Positions 36,392 through 44,102 of a stretch of DNA of 49,689 nt are shown here, one piece after another. Within the stretch, counting starts at the first letter, position 1, and each line of letters starts with the position of its first letter. Source of the stretch: Candidatus Hungatella pullicola (GTDB taxonomy: Bacteria; Bacillota; Clostridia; Lachnospirales; Lachnospiraceae); contig DXFU01000036.1 of assembly GCA_019114305.1 (NCBI GenBank), positions 1 through 49,689 on the forward strand, written 5' to 3'. The position numbers and the translations under genes are program-made. Under the pieces are notes generated by a model. That model made no database searches. It was not told where the DNA came from and was given only the letters and a program-made list of their open reading frames with translations.

Positions 36392-36420
36392 ATTATAGTA
36401 GGAAAAATAGTTAAAATCAA
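36392..36420 (-). promoter_or_regulatory. Promoter of the membrane AraC regulator
   Basis: Read on the reverse strand: TTGATT (36420-36415), a 17-bp spacer and TATAAT (36397-36392), 31 bp upstream of the start codon. Confidence 0.7.
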
Positions 36421-36460
36421 TAAAAAGCGGGAAAAAAATTAAATTCTGCGCAGTAGCAGT

Positions 36461-36600
36461 AAAAAATGTACTCTGAAAAAATGTATCTTTTGTGATTTAG
36501 TGTTTCGTGAAAGCATTATAAAAAATTGACAAAATGACGGGGAAGAAACCACAAAAACCGCTCTTTTAGATAAATGTGAACAATAATATGAAAAAATGTG
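36461..36600. repeat. Direct repeats AAAAAATGTA in the divergent regulatory gap
   Basis: The 324-bp gap holds AAAAAATGTA at 36461-36470 and 36476-36485 (15 bp apart) and AAAAAATGTG at 36591-36600. The last copy lies just upstream of the -35 box at 36603. Direct repeats near the -35 box are typical of AraC binding sites, so these are candidates for the divergent regulator. The sequence is A-rich, so chance is possible. Confidence 0.35.
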
Positions 36601-36602
36601 CG

Positions 36603-36631
36603 TTGATATCGTTTCCATATGGTGTTATGAT
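36603..36631 (+). promoter_or_regulatory. Promoter of the carbohydrate transport/hydrolase operon
   Basis: TTGATA (36603-36608), a 17-bp spacer and TATGAT (36626-36631), 54 bp upstream of the solute-binding protein start. Confidence 0.65.
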
Positions 36632-36685
36632 GGCAGTGTGAAAAAGGTGTGCACCTAAAATAAAAGAAATCCAGGGAGGTATAAA

Positions 36686-38266
36686 ATGAGAGTTAAGAAA
36701 ATGCTTGCAGCTGGTTTGGCTGTAACAATGACAGCTTCTGTTGCTTTATCAGGCTGTTCTTCTTCTTCCGATTCTGCAGATACAACAACTGCTGCAGGCG
36801 GTACCACAACAGATTCCGGTGATGCGGCAGCATCTGAGGACGGAATTGAGAAGCCGGAAAAAATTACCATTATGGTAGATGGTACTGTTACTACAAAAGC
36901 AAATGACAGAGATGCTTTTGAAGCAAGATGGGAAGAACTGACTGGTATTGATCTGGAAATCATTCAGCCAGACCATGACGCTTACATGGATGTAGTAGGA
37001 CAAACCTTTGCTTCCGGTCCAGAGAACTGGCCAGACGCTATGATTCTTTCTTCTTCCTATTATACAGGTTATGCAGAAGAGGGTGCGCTTTGGGATATGA
37101 CAGACGCATGGGAGAATTCTGAATTAAAGGCCTCCGGACGTGTAACAGGCGAGGATGTTATTGAAAATATGAAGATCGACGGACGTCTTTACGGATTCCC
37201 AGTTACCAGAGGTAACGGCTGTATTACATATGTAAAGAAAGCTTGGCTTGATAATGTAGGTATGGAAGCTCCTACAAACTATGAAGAGTACATCGCGATG
37301 CTGGATGCCTTCACAAACGGCGATCCTGACGGCAACGGTGTAAACGGTGATACTTACGGAGTTTCCGCTGCTGGTATCATTGGAACAGAGGCACCATATG
37401 TAAACTATTTGCCTGAGTTTTATCAGGATGCTTATCCTTCCTTTGTTCAGGGCGAGGACGGCGTTTGGTATGACGGATTTACACAGGACAACTTTAAAGA
37501 CGCTCTTACAAGACTGAGAGATGCTTATGCAGCTGGCTATATTGACAAAGAGACACTGACCAACGGTACTAATGACTGCCGTAACAAGTTCTATGAGGAT
37601 AAGTACGGCGTATTTACCTATTGGGCAGGTACATGGAATACTAACTTAAAGACGAACTTGGAAGCTAACGGAAGAGACGGCGAGTTAATTCCATTAGAGC
37701 CGATCGCAGAGGTAGGTACTTACATTGAAAGAACTCCACCAGTATGGGCAATCACAGCTGCATGTGAGAATCCTGAAGGCGTATTTAAGTATCTCATCGA
37801 ATCTATGCTGGATGGCGGAGATATGCAGACATTATGGAGCTATGGTGTAGAGGATGTTCACTGGTCAACAAAGGCTGAGACAGTTCTGGATCAGTCCTAT
37901 GATGAAGGTGTATTCCACTTTGAGGAGAGCTTAGAGAAGCCAGGAACTGCCTATACAAAACAGCACATCGATCCGATGCTGGCGATTGCAAGTTGGGATG
38001 GTGACCCTGGAAAGGATGCCATTGCAGAGGAAGCAGCGAACTCACAGCAGATCTTTAACGATAATTGCCGCCAGGCACAGATCGTTCCGTCTACTGAAGT
38101 TATGGCTACTTACAATGGAGATCTGACAACATTAAAGAACTCTATTATCGCTGATGTAGTAGTTCAGGGTGTATCCATTGACGAGGCATTTGCACGCTTT
38201 GAGTCTGAAGGCGGTGCTGAGTGGTCTCAGATGATTGTTGATTCTTTAAATGAATCTGCAAACTAA
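36686..38266 (+). CDS. Extracellular sugar-binding lipoprotein of a CUT1-type ABC importer
   Basis: The 526-aa protein has a lipoprotein signal peptide ending in LSGC (Cys24) and a Ser/Thr/Asp-rich linker. The body, with EKITIMVDGT, a long central region and a C-terminal QMIVDSLNES tail, fits the large LipO/YtcQ group of solute-binding proteins that work with LplB/YtcP-type permeases. It would capture an oligosaccharide outside the membrane. AGGGAGG precedes the start. It is the first gene of the operon and lies divergent from the regulator. Confidence 0.9.
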   Translation: MRVKKMLAAGLAVTMTASVALSGCSSSSDSADTTTAAGGTTTDSGDAAASEDGIEKPEKITIMVDGTVTTKANDRDAFEARWEELTGIDLEIIQPDHDAYMDVVGQTFASGPENWPDAMILSSSYYTGYAEEGALWDMTDAWENSELKASGRVTGEDVIENMKIDGRLYGFPVTRGNGCITYVKKAWLDNVGMEAPTNYEEYIAMLDAFTNGDPDGNGVNGDTYGVSAAGIIGTEAPYVNYLPEFYQDAYPSFVQGEDGVWYDGFTQDNFKDALTRLRDAYAAGYIDKETLTNGTNDCRNKFYEDKYGVFTYWAGTWNTNLKTNLEANGRDGELIPLEPIAEVGTYIERTPPVWAITAACENPEGVFKYLIESMLDGGDMQTLWSYGVEDVHWSTKAETVLDQSYDEGVFHFEESLEKPGTAYTKQHIDPMLAIASWDGDPGKDAIAEEAANSQQIFNDNCRQAQIVPSTEVMATYNGDLTTLKNSIIADVVVQGVSIDEAFARFESEGGAEWSQMIVDSLNESAN

Positions 38267-38282
38267 GTCAGGAAGGTATCAT

Positions 38283-39242
38283 ATGAGTAATAAAGGAAAG
38301 GCGCCTGCAGCAAATGCTGCAGGCGGAAATAAGCGTCCTCTGCTTGTATCGCTTTATTATTACAGAGGATTTTATATCATGTTCATACCGGTGCTTATTT
38401 TTGCCATAGTATTCCATTACCTGCCTATGGTTGGTATCCGGTACGCATTCTGTTCCTATAAAGGAATTAAAGATCCGGTGTTTATCGGACTTCAGAACTT
38501 CCAGAAAATGTTCAGCATGCCAGGCTTCTGGAGTGCTTTCAGCAACACAATTGTCATAAGTGTAGTAAAGCTGCTTTTAAATACATTCATGGCTGTTGCT
38601 CTTTCTCTTATGCTGAATGAGCTGCGCTATCTGAAATTTAAAAAAGTGGCCCAGACAATTGTCTATCTGCCTCACTTTATGTCATGGGTAGTTACCGCTT
38701 CTGTATTTACCTTGATTCTGTCTCCGACAAATGAAGGTTTGGTTAATGCTATTTTAATGAAGCTGGGTATTATTGATGAGGGAATTTATTTCCTCGGTTC
38801 ACAGGACTGGTGGCGTCCAATGTACTACGTGATCAACGTATGGAAGGATACCGGCTGGGGAACCATTATCTTTATGGCTACTTTATCAGGTATTAACCCT
38901 GAATTGTATGAAGCGGCTTCCATGGATGGTGCTGGACGCTGGAATCGTATGAGATATATTACGCTGCCTGCTCTCAGTAATACAATTATGACTGTTTTGA
39001 TTCTGAATCTTGCAAAGATTATGAATCTGTTCGAGTCTGTATTCGTACTGCAGAATGATGCGGTTATTAAGCAGTCTGATGTTCTTCAGACTTATATTTA
39101 CACACAGACATTTAACTCAGGAGCTCTTCCGGATTATGGCTATACTACAGCAGTAGGTCTTGCTTCTTCTATAGTAGGCTGTATCTTGGTTCTTGTCTGC
39201 AACCGGGCAAGCTATAAGATACGCGGAAGAGGTATTGTATAA
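38283..39242 (+). CDS. Sugar ABC transporter permease (LplB-like)
   Basis: This is a 319-aa inner-membrane permease with six predicted hydrophobic helices. The EAA loop that docks on the ATPase is EAASMDGAGRWNRMRYITLP near residue 220. The N-terminal tail is Ala/Gly-rich and cytoplasmic. The start at 38283 has CAGGAAGG upstream; the in-frame ATG at 38250 lies inside the preceding gene. It pairs with the next permease. Neither the operon nor the window contains the matching ATPase, as is common in Firmicutes, where an MsmX-type ATPase is shared. Confidence 0.92.
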   Translation: MSNKGKAPAANAAGGNKRPLLVSLYYYRGFYIMFIPVLIFAIVFHYLPMVGIRYAFCSYKGIKDPVFIGLQNFQKMFSMPGFWSAFSNTIVISVVKLLLNTFMAVALSLMLNELRYLKFKKVAQTIVYLPHFMSWVVTASVFTLILSPTNEGLVNAILMKLGIIDEGIYFLGSQDWWRPMYYVINVWKDTGWGTIIFMATLSGINPELYEAASMDGAGRWNRMRYITLPALSNTIMTVLILNLAKIMNLFESVFVLQNDAVIKQSDVLQTYIYTQTFNSGALPDYGYTTAVGLASSIVGCILVLVCNRASYKIRGRGIV

Positions 39243-39257
39243 GGAGGGGGGACAAAC

Positions 39258-40094
39258 ATGAAAAGAAAAACAAGTGCATTCGACATTGTGTTGGTGCTGA
39301 TATTCGTGCTTATCTCTTTGATCATGATTATCCCCATCTACAAAGTCCTGATTGACTCTTTTGATTTGAAGACAGCTTATGGTATGAAGCTGTTTCCAGA
39401 AGAATTTGGTTTAGCCGGATATAAGTCCGTATTTACTAATCCTACACTGTACAGACCGTTTTTGGTATCTTGTCTTACAACAGTAGCAGGTACCTTCTGT
39501 GGTCTTGCAATTTCCACTTTGGGTGCTTACGTACTGATTCAGTGGAAAATGCCAGGAAGAACTTTATTTGCAAATCTTTTGCTGTTCACCATGATCTTTA
39601 ATGGTGGTATGATTCCTACCTACCTGGTTATGCAGAGTCTGCATTTAACCAATACTTTATGGGTAGTTATCCTTCTTCCGGCTATTAACGTTTATAACCT
39701 GGTTCTGATGAGGAACTTCTTTGAAGGAATTCCTGCCAGCTTGTTCGAGTCTGCTGAAATGGACGGATGTTCTCCAATGAGAATTTTCTTCCAGATCGTG
39801 CTTCCTCTTTCAAAGGCTGCTTTGACAGCAATTGGTCTGATGTTCGCCGTTACATACTGGAACGATTACACCAATTACAAGCTGTATATTACAAATGAGA
39901 ACCTTTATAACTTCCAGATGAAGCTGAGATCTGTTATAATGGGTAGTGATTTGCCCACAGCAGTTGGAGGCGCTACCGAGAATACAGTAAAGAACGCAGC
40001 GGTTATCGTGGCAATTCTTCCGTTCATGATTATTTATCCGTTCTGCCAGAAGTACTTTATTCAGGGTGTTAATATCGGAGCTGTAAAAGAATAA
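39258..40094 (+). CDS. Sugar ABC transporter permease (YtcP-like)
   Basis: This is the second permease of the importer, 278 aa with about six hydrophobic helices. Its EAA loop reads ESAEMDGCSPMRIFFQIVLP near residue 165. The C-terminus ends FIQGVNIGAVKE, typical of this carbohydrate permease group. AAGGAGGGG is a very strong ribosome site 15 bp after the upstream stop. A hairpin terminator-like element follows at 40110. Confidence 0.92.
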   Translation: MKRKTSAFDIVLVLIFVLISLIMIIPIYKVLIDSFDLKTAYGMKLFPEEFGLAGYKSVFTNPTLYRPFLVSCLTTVAGTFCGLAISTLGAYVLIQWKMPGRTLFANLLLFTMIFNGGMIPTYLVMQSLHLTNTLWVVILLPAINVYNLVLMRNFFEGIPASLFESAEMDGCSPMRIFFQIVLPLSKAALTAIGLMFAVTYWNDYTNYKLYITNENLYNFQMKLRSVIMGSDLPTAVGGATENTVKNAAVIVAILPFMIIYPFCQKYFIQGVNIGAVKE

Positions 40095-40109
40095 TAGCGG
40101 CATCCGACA

Positions 40110-40137
40110 AAAAGGGCAGAGTATTCTGCCCTTTTTT
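40110..40137 (+). terminator. Hairpin terminator after the permeases, inside the operon
   Basis: AAAAGGGCAGA (40110-40120) pairs with TCTGCCCTTTT (40125-40135) around a 4-nt loop, and T's follow. I find no clear promoter before the GH43 gene 46 bp later, so partial readthrough is likely, which would lower enzyme expression relative to the transporter. Confidence 0.65.
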
Positions 40138-40183
40138 ACGCTACAGGAGCAAATTCCTATGAAAAATATGGAGGTAAATTCAA

Positions 40184-41716
40184 ATGTATCAAAACCCGAT
40201 TCTGTATGCCGACTATTCGGATCCTGATGTGATCAGGGTAGGAGAAGATTACTACATGGTAGCTTCCTCCTTTACTTATCTTCCAGGTGTTCCTCTTCTG
40301 CATTCCAAAGATTTGGTTCACTGGGAGATTATTAATTACTGTGTCCCATCTCTTCCTTTCAAAAAGTATGACCGTCCATCCCACGGTTCAGGTACCTGGG
40401 CTCCATCTATCCGCTACCATGAGGGAACTTTTTACGTTTTTGTTCCCCTTCCAGACGAAGGAATTTTTGTGGCACGGTCAGAAGATCCCTATGGTGAATT
40501 TCAGCTAAACTGTATTCAGGAGGCAAAAGGGTGGATTGACCCCTGTCCATTCTGGGATGAAGATGGAAAGGCCTATATGGTATTTGCCTATGCGAGAAGC
40601 CGCTGCGGCATCAAGCACAGGCTGGCTATGGTGGAAATAGATCCTCAGTGCAGAAAACTTCTGGGGGAACCGAAAGTGATTTTTGACGGCGAGCAGATGG
40701 GACCTACCACCGAGGGGCCTAAGATGTATAAGTATGAGGGTTGGTACTATATTCTTATGCCTTCAGGAGGTGTTGCAACAGGCTGGCAGTCTGCACTGAG
40801 AAGCAAACAGGTGTGGGGGCCTTATGAGTATAAAATTGTAATGCATCAGGGAAATACAGAAGTGAATGGACCTCACCAGGGCGGCTGGGTTACAGGTGTA
40901 GATGGACGTCACTGGTTTGTTCACTTTCAGGATGTAATTGAATTGGGAAGAATTACTCATCTTCAGCCGATGTGCTTTAATGAGGGCTGGCCGTTTATTG
41001 GAAGTGAGCAGAACGGAGACGGAATCGGTGAACCAGTGAAGGAATGGCATCTGCCTGCAGAAGGGCAGCCTTGTTATGAGATTGCTCAGTCTGATGATTT
41101 TAAGGGAGAGAAGCTGGGGCTGCAGTGGCAGTGGCAGGCAAATCCCAAGGAAGTTTACTATTCTCTGAAGGGTGACGGAGGTTTAAGGCTTAACTGCCTT
41201 TCCAATGATACCAGAGATAATCTGTTGTGGTACGCACCTAATGCGCTGACTCAGATTCCTCAGCATCGGGCGCTGTCTGTAGTGACAAAGATCCGCCTTC
41301 AGGGAGAGAAAGAGGGAGATATGGCGGCTGTTGGTATGATCGGCCACCGTTATGCTTATTTAGGCCTTCAGAAAACAGAAGAGGGAAATCAGCTTGTTCT
41401 TTACTCTGGTGTAGTAACTAATAAGGAGTATGAGGGGGAAGCCGAGGAAACTGTAGAGGCAGTCTGCCCTTATGATCAGGACACGGTTTACTTAAGAATG
41501 GAGCTGTTCCCAAATAAGGTATACCGATTTGCATGGTCTTCTGATGGCATCCGTTTTACGGACATTGGGGGAAATCAGCCTCTTTTCCGGGCCACTTGGA
41601 CAGGAGCTAAGCTTTGTTTATGGAGTGCAAACAAAAACAATGTGATTTCAGAGGGGTATGGAGAATATGAATTTGTACACATCGAAGACAGAAGCCGCAG
41701 CCAGGAAAACCTTTAA
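40184..41716 (+). CDS. Glycoside hydrolase family 43 enzyme with C-terminal beta-sandwich domain
   Basis: GH43 enzymes include beta-xylosidases and alpha-L-arabinofuranosidases. The 510-aa protein starts directly with the five-bladed propeller, and the three catalytic acids are visible: Asp in YSDPDVIRVGEDYYM, Asp in WIDPCPFWDEDGK and Glu in TTEGPKMY. The C-terminal 190 residues look like the GH43_C2 beta-sandwich. There is no signal peptide, so it acts on imported oligosaccharides. GGAGG lies 9 nt before the ATG. The next gene overlaps its 3' end by about 50 bp. Confidence 0.88.
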   Translation: MYQNPILYADYSDPDVIRVGEDYYMVASSFTYLPGVPLLHSKDLVHWEIINYCVPSLPFKKYDRPSHGSGTWAPSIRYHEGTFYVFVPLPDEGIFVARSEDPYGEFQLNCIQEAKGWIDPCPFWDEDGKAYMVFAYARSRCGIKHRLAMVEIDPQCRKLLGEPKVIFDGEQMGPTTEGPKMYKYEGWYYILMPSGGVATGWQSALRSKQVWGPYEYKIVMHQGNTEVNGPHQGGWVTGVDGRHWFVHFQDVIELGRITHLQPMCFNEGWPFIGSEQNGDGIGEPVKEWHLPAEGQPCYEIAQSDDFKGEKLGLQWQWQANPKEVYYSLKGDGGLRLNCLSNDTRDNLLWYAPNALTQIPQHRALSVVTKIRLQGEKEGDMAAVGMIGHRYAYLGLQKTEEGNQLVLYSGVVTNKEYEGEAEETVEAVCPYDQDTVYLRMELFPNKVYRFAWSSDGIRFTDIGGNQPLFRATWTGAKLCLWSANKNNVISEGYGEYEFVHIEDRSRSQENL

Positions 41717-43448
41717 TGCTGCCAAGACAGGAGAAACTGCTGTTGTCATGGAAATGATTGACCGCTCTTTTAATACTGAGGATTGTGACGAGGAGGGAAA
41801 CAGTCTTCTCCACTATGCGGTAGAGGGCGGAAGCCTGGAGCTTATAAAATATTTGGTAGAACAGTGTGCCATGGATCCTACCTGGGCCAATCTTCATATG
41901 GTAACCCCCTATGATCTGGCAGCAGTTCTTGCGGGACAGGATCCGAGTAAGGCGGAAATCAGAGATTACTTTCAACAGGTGTGCGGATTTTCAGATCAGG
42001 AGTGCTATCGCAATCCTGTATGCAGGGGTATGCATGCGGATCCCAGCATTGTCCGTGTGGGAGAAGACTATTACATGGTAAATTCCAGTTTTGTTTACTT
42101 CCCCTGCATCCCCATTTCTCATTCCAAAGATCTGGTTCACTGGGAGGTAATCGGTCACGCGGTTACAGACAGAAAGTGGGCAGAGGAACATCTGGGGGGC
42201 TTAGAGGGAGGAAGAGGCTTCTGGGCGCCGGACATCAGCTATCATAAGGGAAGATTTTATATCTGCGCCACTTTAAGGAACAATGATGACGCTCCCTATA
42301 TTCAGACTCAAATGGTAACCAGCTCAGACCATCCTGAAGGCCCTTATGAGACACCGGTAATCCATAATGTTCTGGGAATTGACCCTTCTATTTTTACTGA
42401 CGATGATGGAAAAAGATATATGCTGATTAATCGTGGAGCCAGAATTATGGAGATTTCAGAAGATGGCAAAGAAATATTAAGCCAACCCTCTATGATCTGG
42501 TATGGATACTCCGGACATGCGCCGGAAGGTCCTCATCTGCTGAAGAAGGATGGATATTATTACTGCTTTTTGGCCGAGGGCGGTACGGGTAAAGGACATA
42601 TGATTACGGTTGCCCGTTCTAAAAATCTTATGGGCCCCTATGAAAACTGTCCTTATAATCCTATTATGACCCAAAAAGATGCAATTGCAGCTATTCAGTG
42701 CTGTGGTCACGGAAAACCAGTCCAAACTCCAGATGGAAGATGGTTTATGGTATATCTGTGTTCCCGTTTCCTGGAAGGAGAATGGGGAATGTTGGGAAGA
42801 GAAACCTGTCTGGATGAAATTACCTGGACCTCTGACGGCTGGCCTCTTTTAAATAGAAGAAAGGGCCCTTCCTATATGGCGCCTCTTCCCTATCCGGCAA
42901 AAAAACAGGAAATAAAGGAGAAAGCCCCTGCTTGGACCTCTCCAAGGACCATTGATCCGGAATATATTACAGTATCCCCTGAGGGCTGGGTACAGGTTAA
43001 GGGAGATGGAAAAGATCTGTGCTGTCGGGAATGCAGAAGTCTGCTTCTTCTCTGTCAGCCTGACTTTTCTTTCTTTACAGAGTTTGAGATGGAACTGGCT
43101 GACGGGGAGACTCTGACATCAGATGCAGGCTTAACTCTTTACTACGATGAGAATACGTATGTGAAATTTGGAGTGACAAAGGATCAGGTTTTTGTCACGG
43201 AATATGTAGACGACAAATATGTAAGAAGAGAGTCTATGGCCAGCAAATTTGAAGGCAAGGCAGTTTTTGCAGTGGAGACCAATGGCCTGGAAAGAAAATT
43301 CTACTATAATAACCAGCTTCTGTGGACCTGGGATCGGGTGACAAGCATTTGTTCCGAAGGTCTGGTAAAAGGAAAACGGTTCACTGGAGCGATGTATGGA
43401 GTGTACGTAAATGGCAGCAATATTTTACGCTGGAGACAGCACTGTTAA
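41667..43448 (+). CDS. Ankyrin-repeat / GH43 fusion enzyme
   Basis: The 593-aa protein has an unusual N-terminus. Residues about 15-95 form one to two ankyrin-like repeats (DEEGNSLLHYAVEGGSLELI, then HMVTPYDLAAVLAG), followed by a GH43 catalytic domain from about residue 110. The catalytic acids are in MHADPSIVRVGEDYYM, GIDPSIFTDDDGKRYM and APEGPHLLK. The C-terminus (about 420-593) is a beta-sandwich like that of its neighbour. There is no signal peptide. I chose the start at 41667 over 41658, since GAGGGG (41651-41656) spaces better. The start lies within the upstream GH43 gene. Confidence 0.85.
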   Translation: MNLYTSKTEAAARKTFNAAKTGETAVVMEMIDRSFNTEDCDEEGNSLLHYAVEGGSLELIKYLVEQCAMDPTWANLHMVTPYDLAAVLAGQDPSKAEIRDYFQQVCGFSDQECYRNPVCRGMHADPSIVRVGEDYYMVNSSFVYFPCIPISHSKDLVHWEVIGHAVTDRKWAEEHLGGLEGGRGFWAPDISYHKGRFYICATLRNNDDAPYIQTQMVTSSDHPEGPYETPVIHNVLGIDPSIFTDDDGKRYMLINRGARIMEISEDGKEILSQPSMIWYGYSGHAPEGPHLLKKDGYYYCFLAEGGTGKGHMITVARSKNLMGPYENCPYNPIMTQKDAIAAIQCCGHGKPVQTPDGRWFMVYLCSRFLEGEWGMLGRETCLDEITWTSDGWPLLNRRKGPSYMAPLPYPAKKQEIKEKAPAWTSPRTIDPEYITVSPEGWVQVKGDGKDLCCRECRSLLLLCQPDFSFFTEFEMELADGETLTSDAGLTLYYDENTYVKFGVTKDQVFVTEYVDDKYVRRESMASKFEGKAVFAVETNGLERKFYYNNQLLWTWDRVTSICSEGLVKGKRFTGAMYGVYVNGSNILRWRQHC

Positions 43449-44091
43449 ATTTAATAAAATTGATACTTATCCTCAGACCGGCATGTCCCAGGCTATGCTT
43501 TTGTTTTTAAAAGAAGGAGTGGAGATGAAAAGCTTTGCTCAGAATGGAAGAAGCACAAAATCCTTCATTGATGAGGGACGTCTTAATGGGATTAAAAAAG
43601 AAATAAAAGAGGGAGACTTCCTCTTTGTACAGTTCGGTCATAACGATGAGAAGGATGATCCGGCCAGGCACACGGATCCGGATACTACCTTCCGTGAAAA
43701 TCTGATGAAATTCATTGACGTGGCCAGGGAGGCCAAGGCCTATCCGGTATTGATTACTCCTATTGCAAGAAGACTGTTTGATCAGGAAGGGAATTTTCTT
43801 TCTGGAAGCCACGGCGCCTATCCGGAGGCTGTAAGGCAGACCGGTAAGGAGGCGAATGTTCCTGTCATTGATATGACTTCTATTACAGAGGCTTATCTGG
43901 CTTCTATAGGAGATATTGGGACAAAAGCTTACTTTATGTGGCCTAAGGACAATACTCATTTAAAACCGGAGGGTGCAGTTCTTATGGCTGATCTCCTGTG
44001 CCGTGAGCTGGAGAAATTAGGCTCCCCTTACAGTGATCTTCTGACTGGAAGAATTGAAATAGAGGAAAACAAGGGATTGGATGTATCTTAA
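43411..44091 (+). CDS. SGNH hydrolase, rhamnogalacturonan acetylesterase-like
   Basis: The 226-aa protein has the four SGNH blocks: FYAGDSTVK with the nucleophile serine, QNGRSTKSF, QFGHND, and DNTHLKPEG with the catalytic Asp and His. The layout and length match rhamnogalacturonan acetylesterases, which remove acetyl groups from pectin backbone sugars. There is no signal peptide, so it is intracellular and acts on imported oligosaccharides. It starts 38 bp before the end of the ankyrin-GH43 gene and lacks a clear ribosome site, so its translation is probably coupled. Confidence 0.85.
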   Translation: MAAIFYAGDSTVKFNKIDTYPQTGMSQAMLLFLKEGVEMKSFAQNGRSTKSFIDEGRLNGIKKEIKEGDFLFVQFGHNDEKDDPARHTDPDTTFRENLMKFIDVAREAKAYPVLITPIARRLFDQEGNFLSGSHGAYPEAVRQTGKEANVPVIDMTSITEAYLASIGDIGTKAYFMWPKDNTHLKPEGAVLMADLLCRELEKLGSPYSDLLTGRIEIEENKGLDVS

Positions 44092-44102
44092 GGAATTGCA
44101 GT

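Noticed and set aside
36501..36520. Catabolite-response (cre-like) site
   Set aside because: The best match (TGAAAGCATTATA) lacks the central CG and one further conserved base, so it is too weak.
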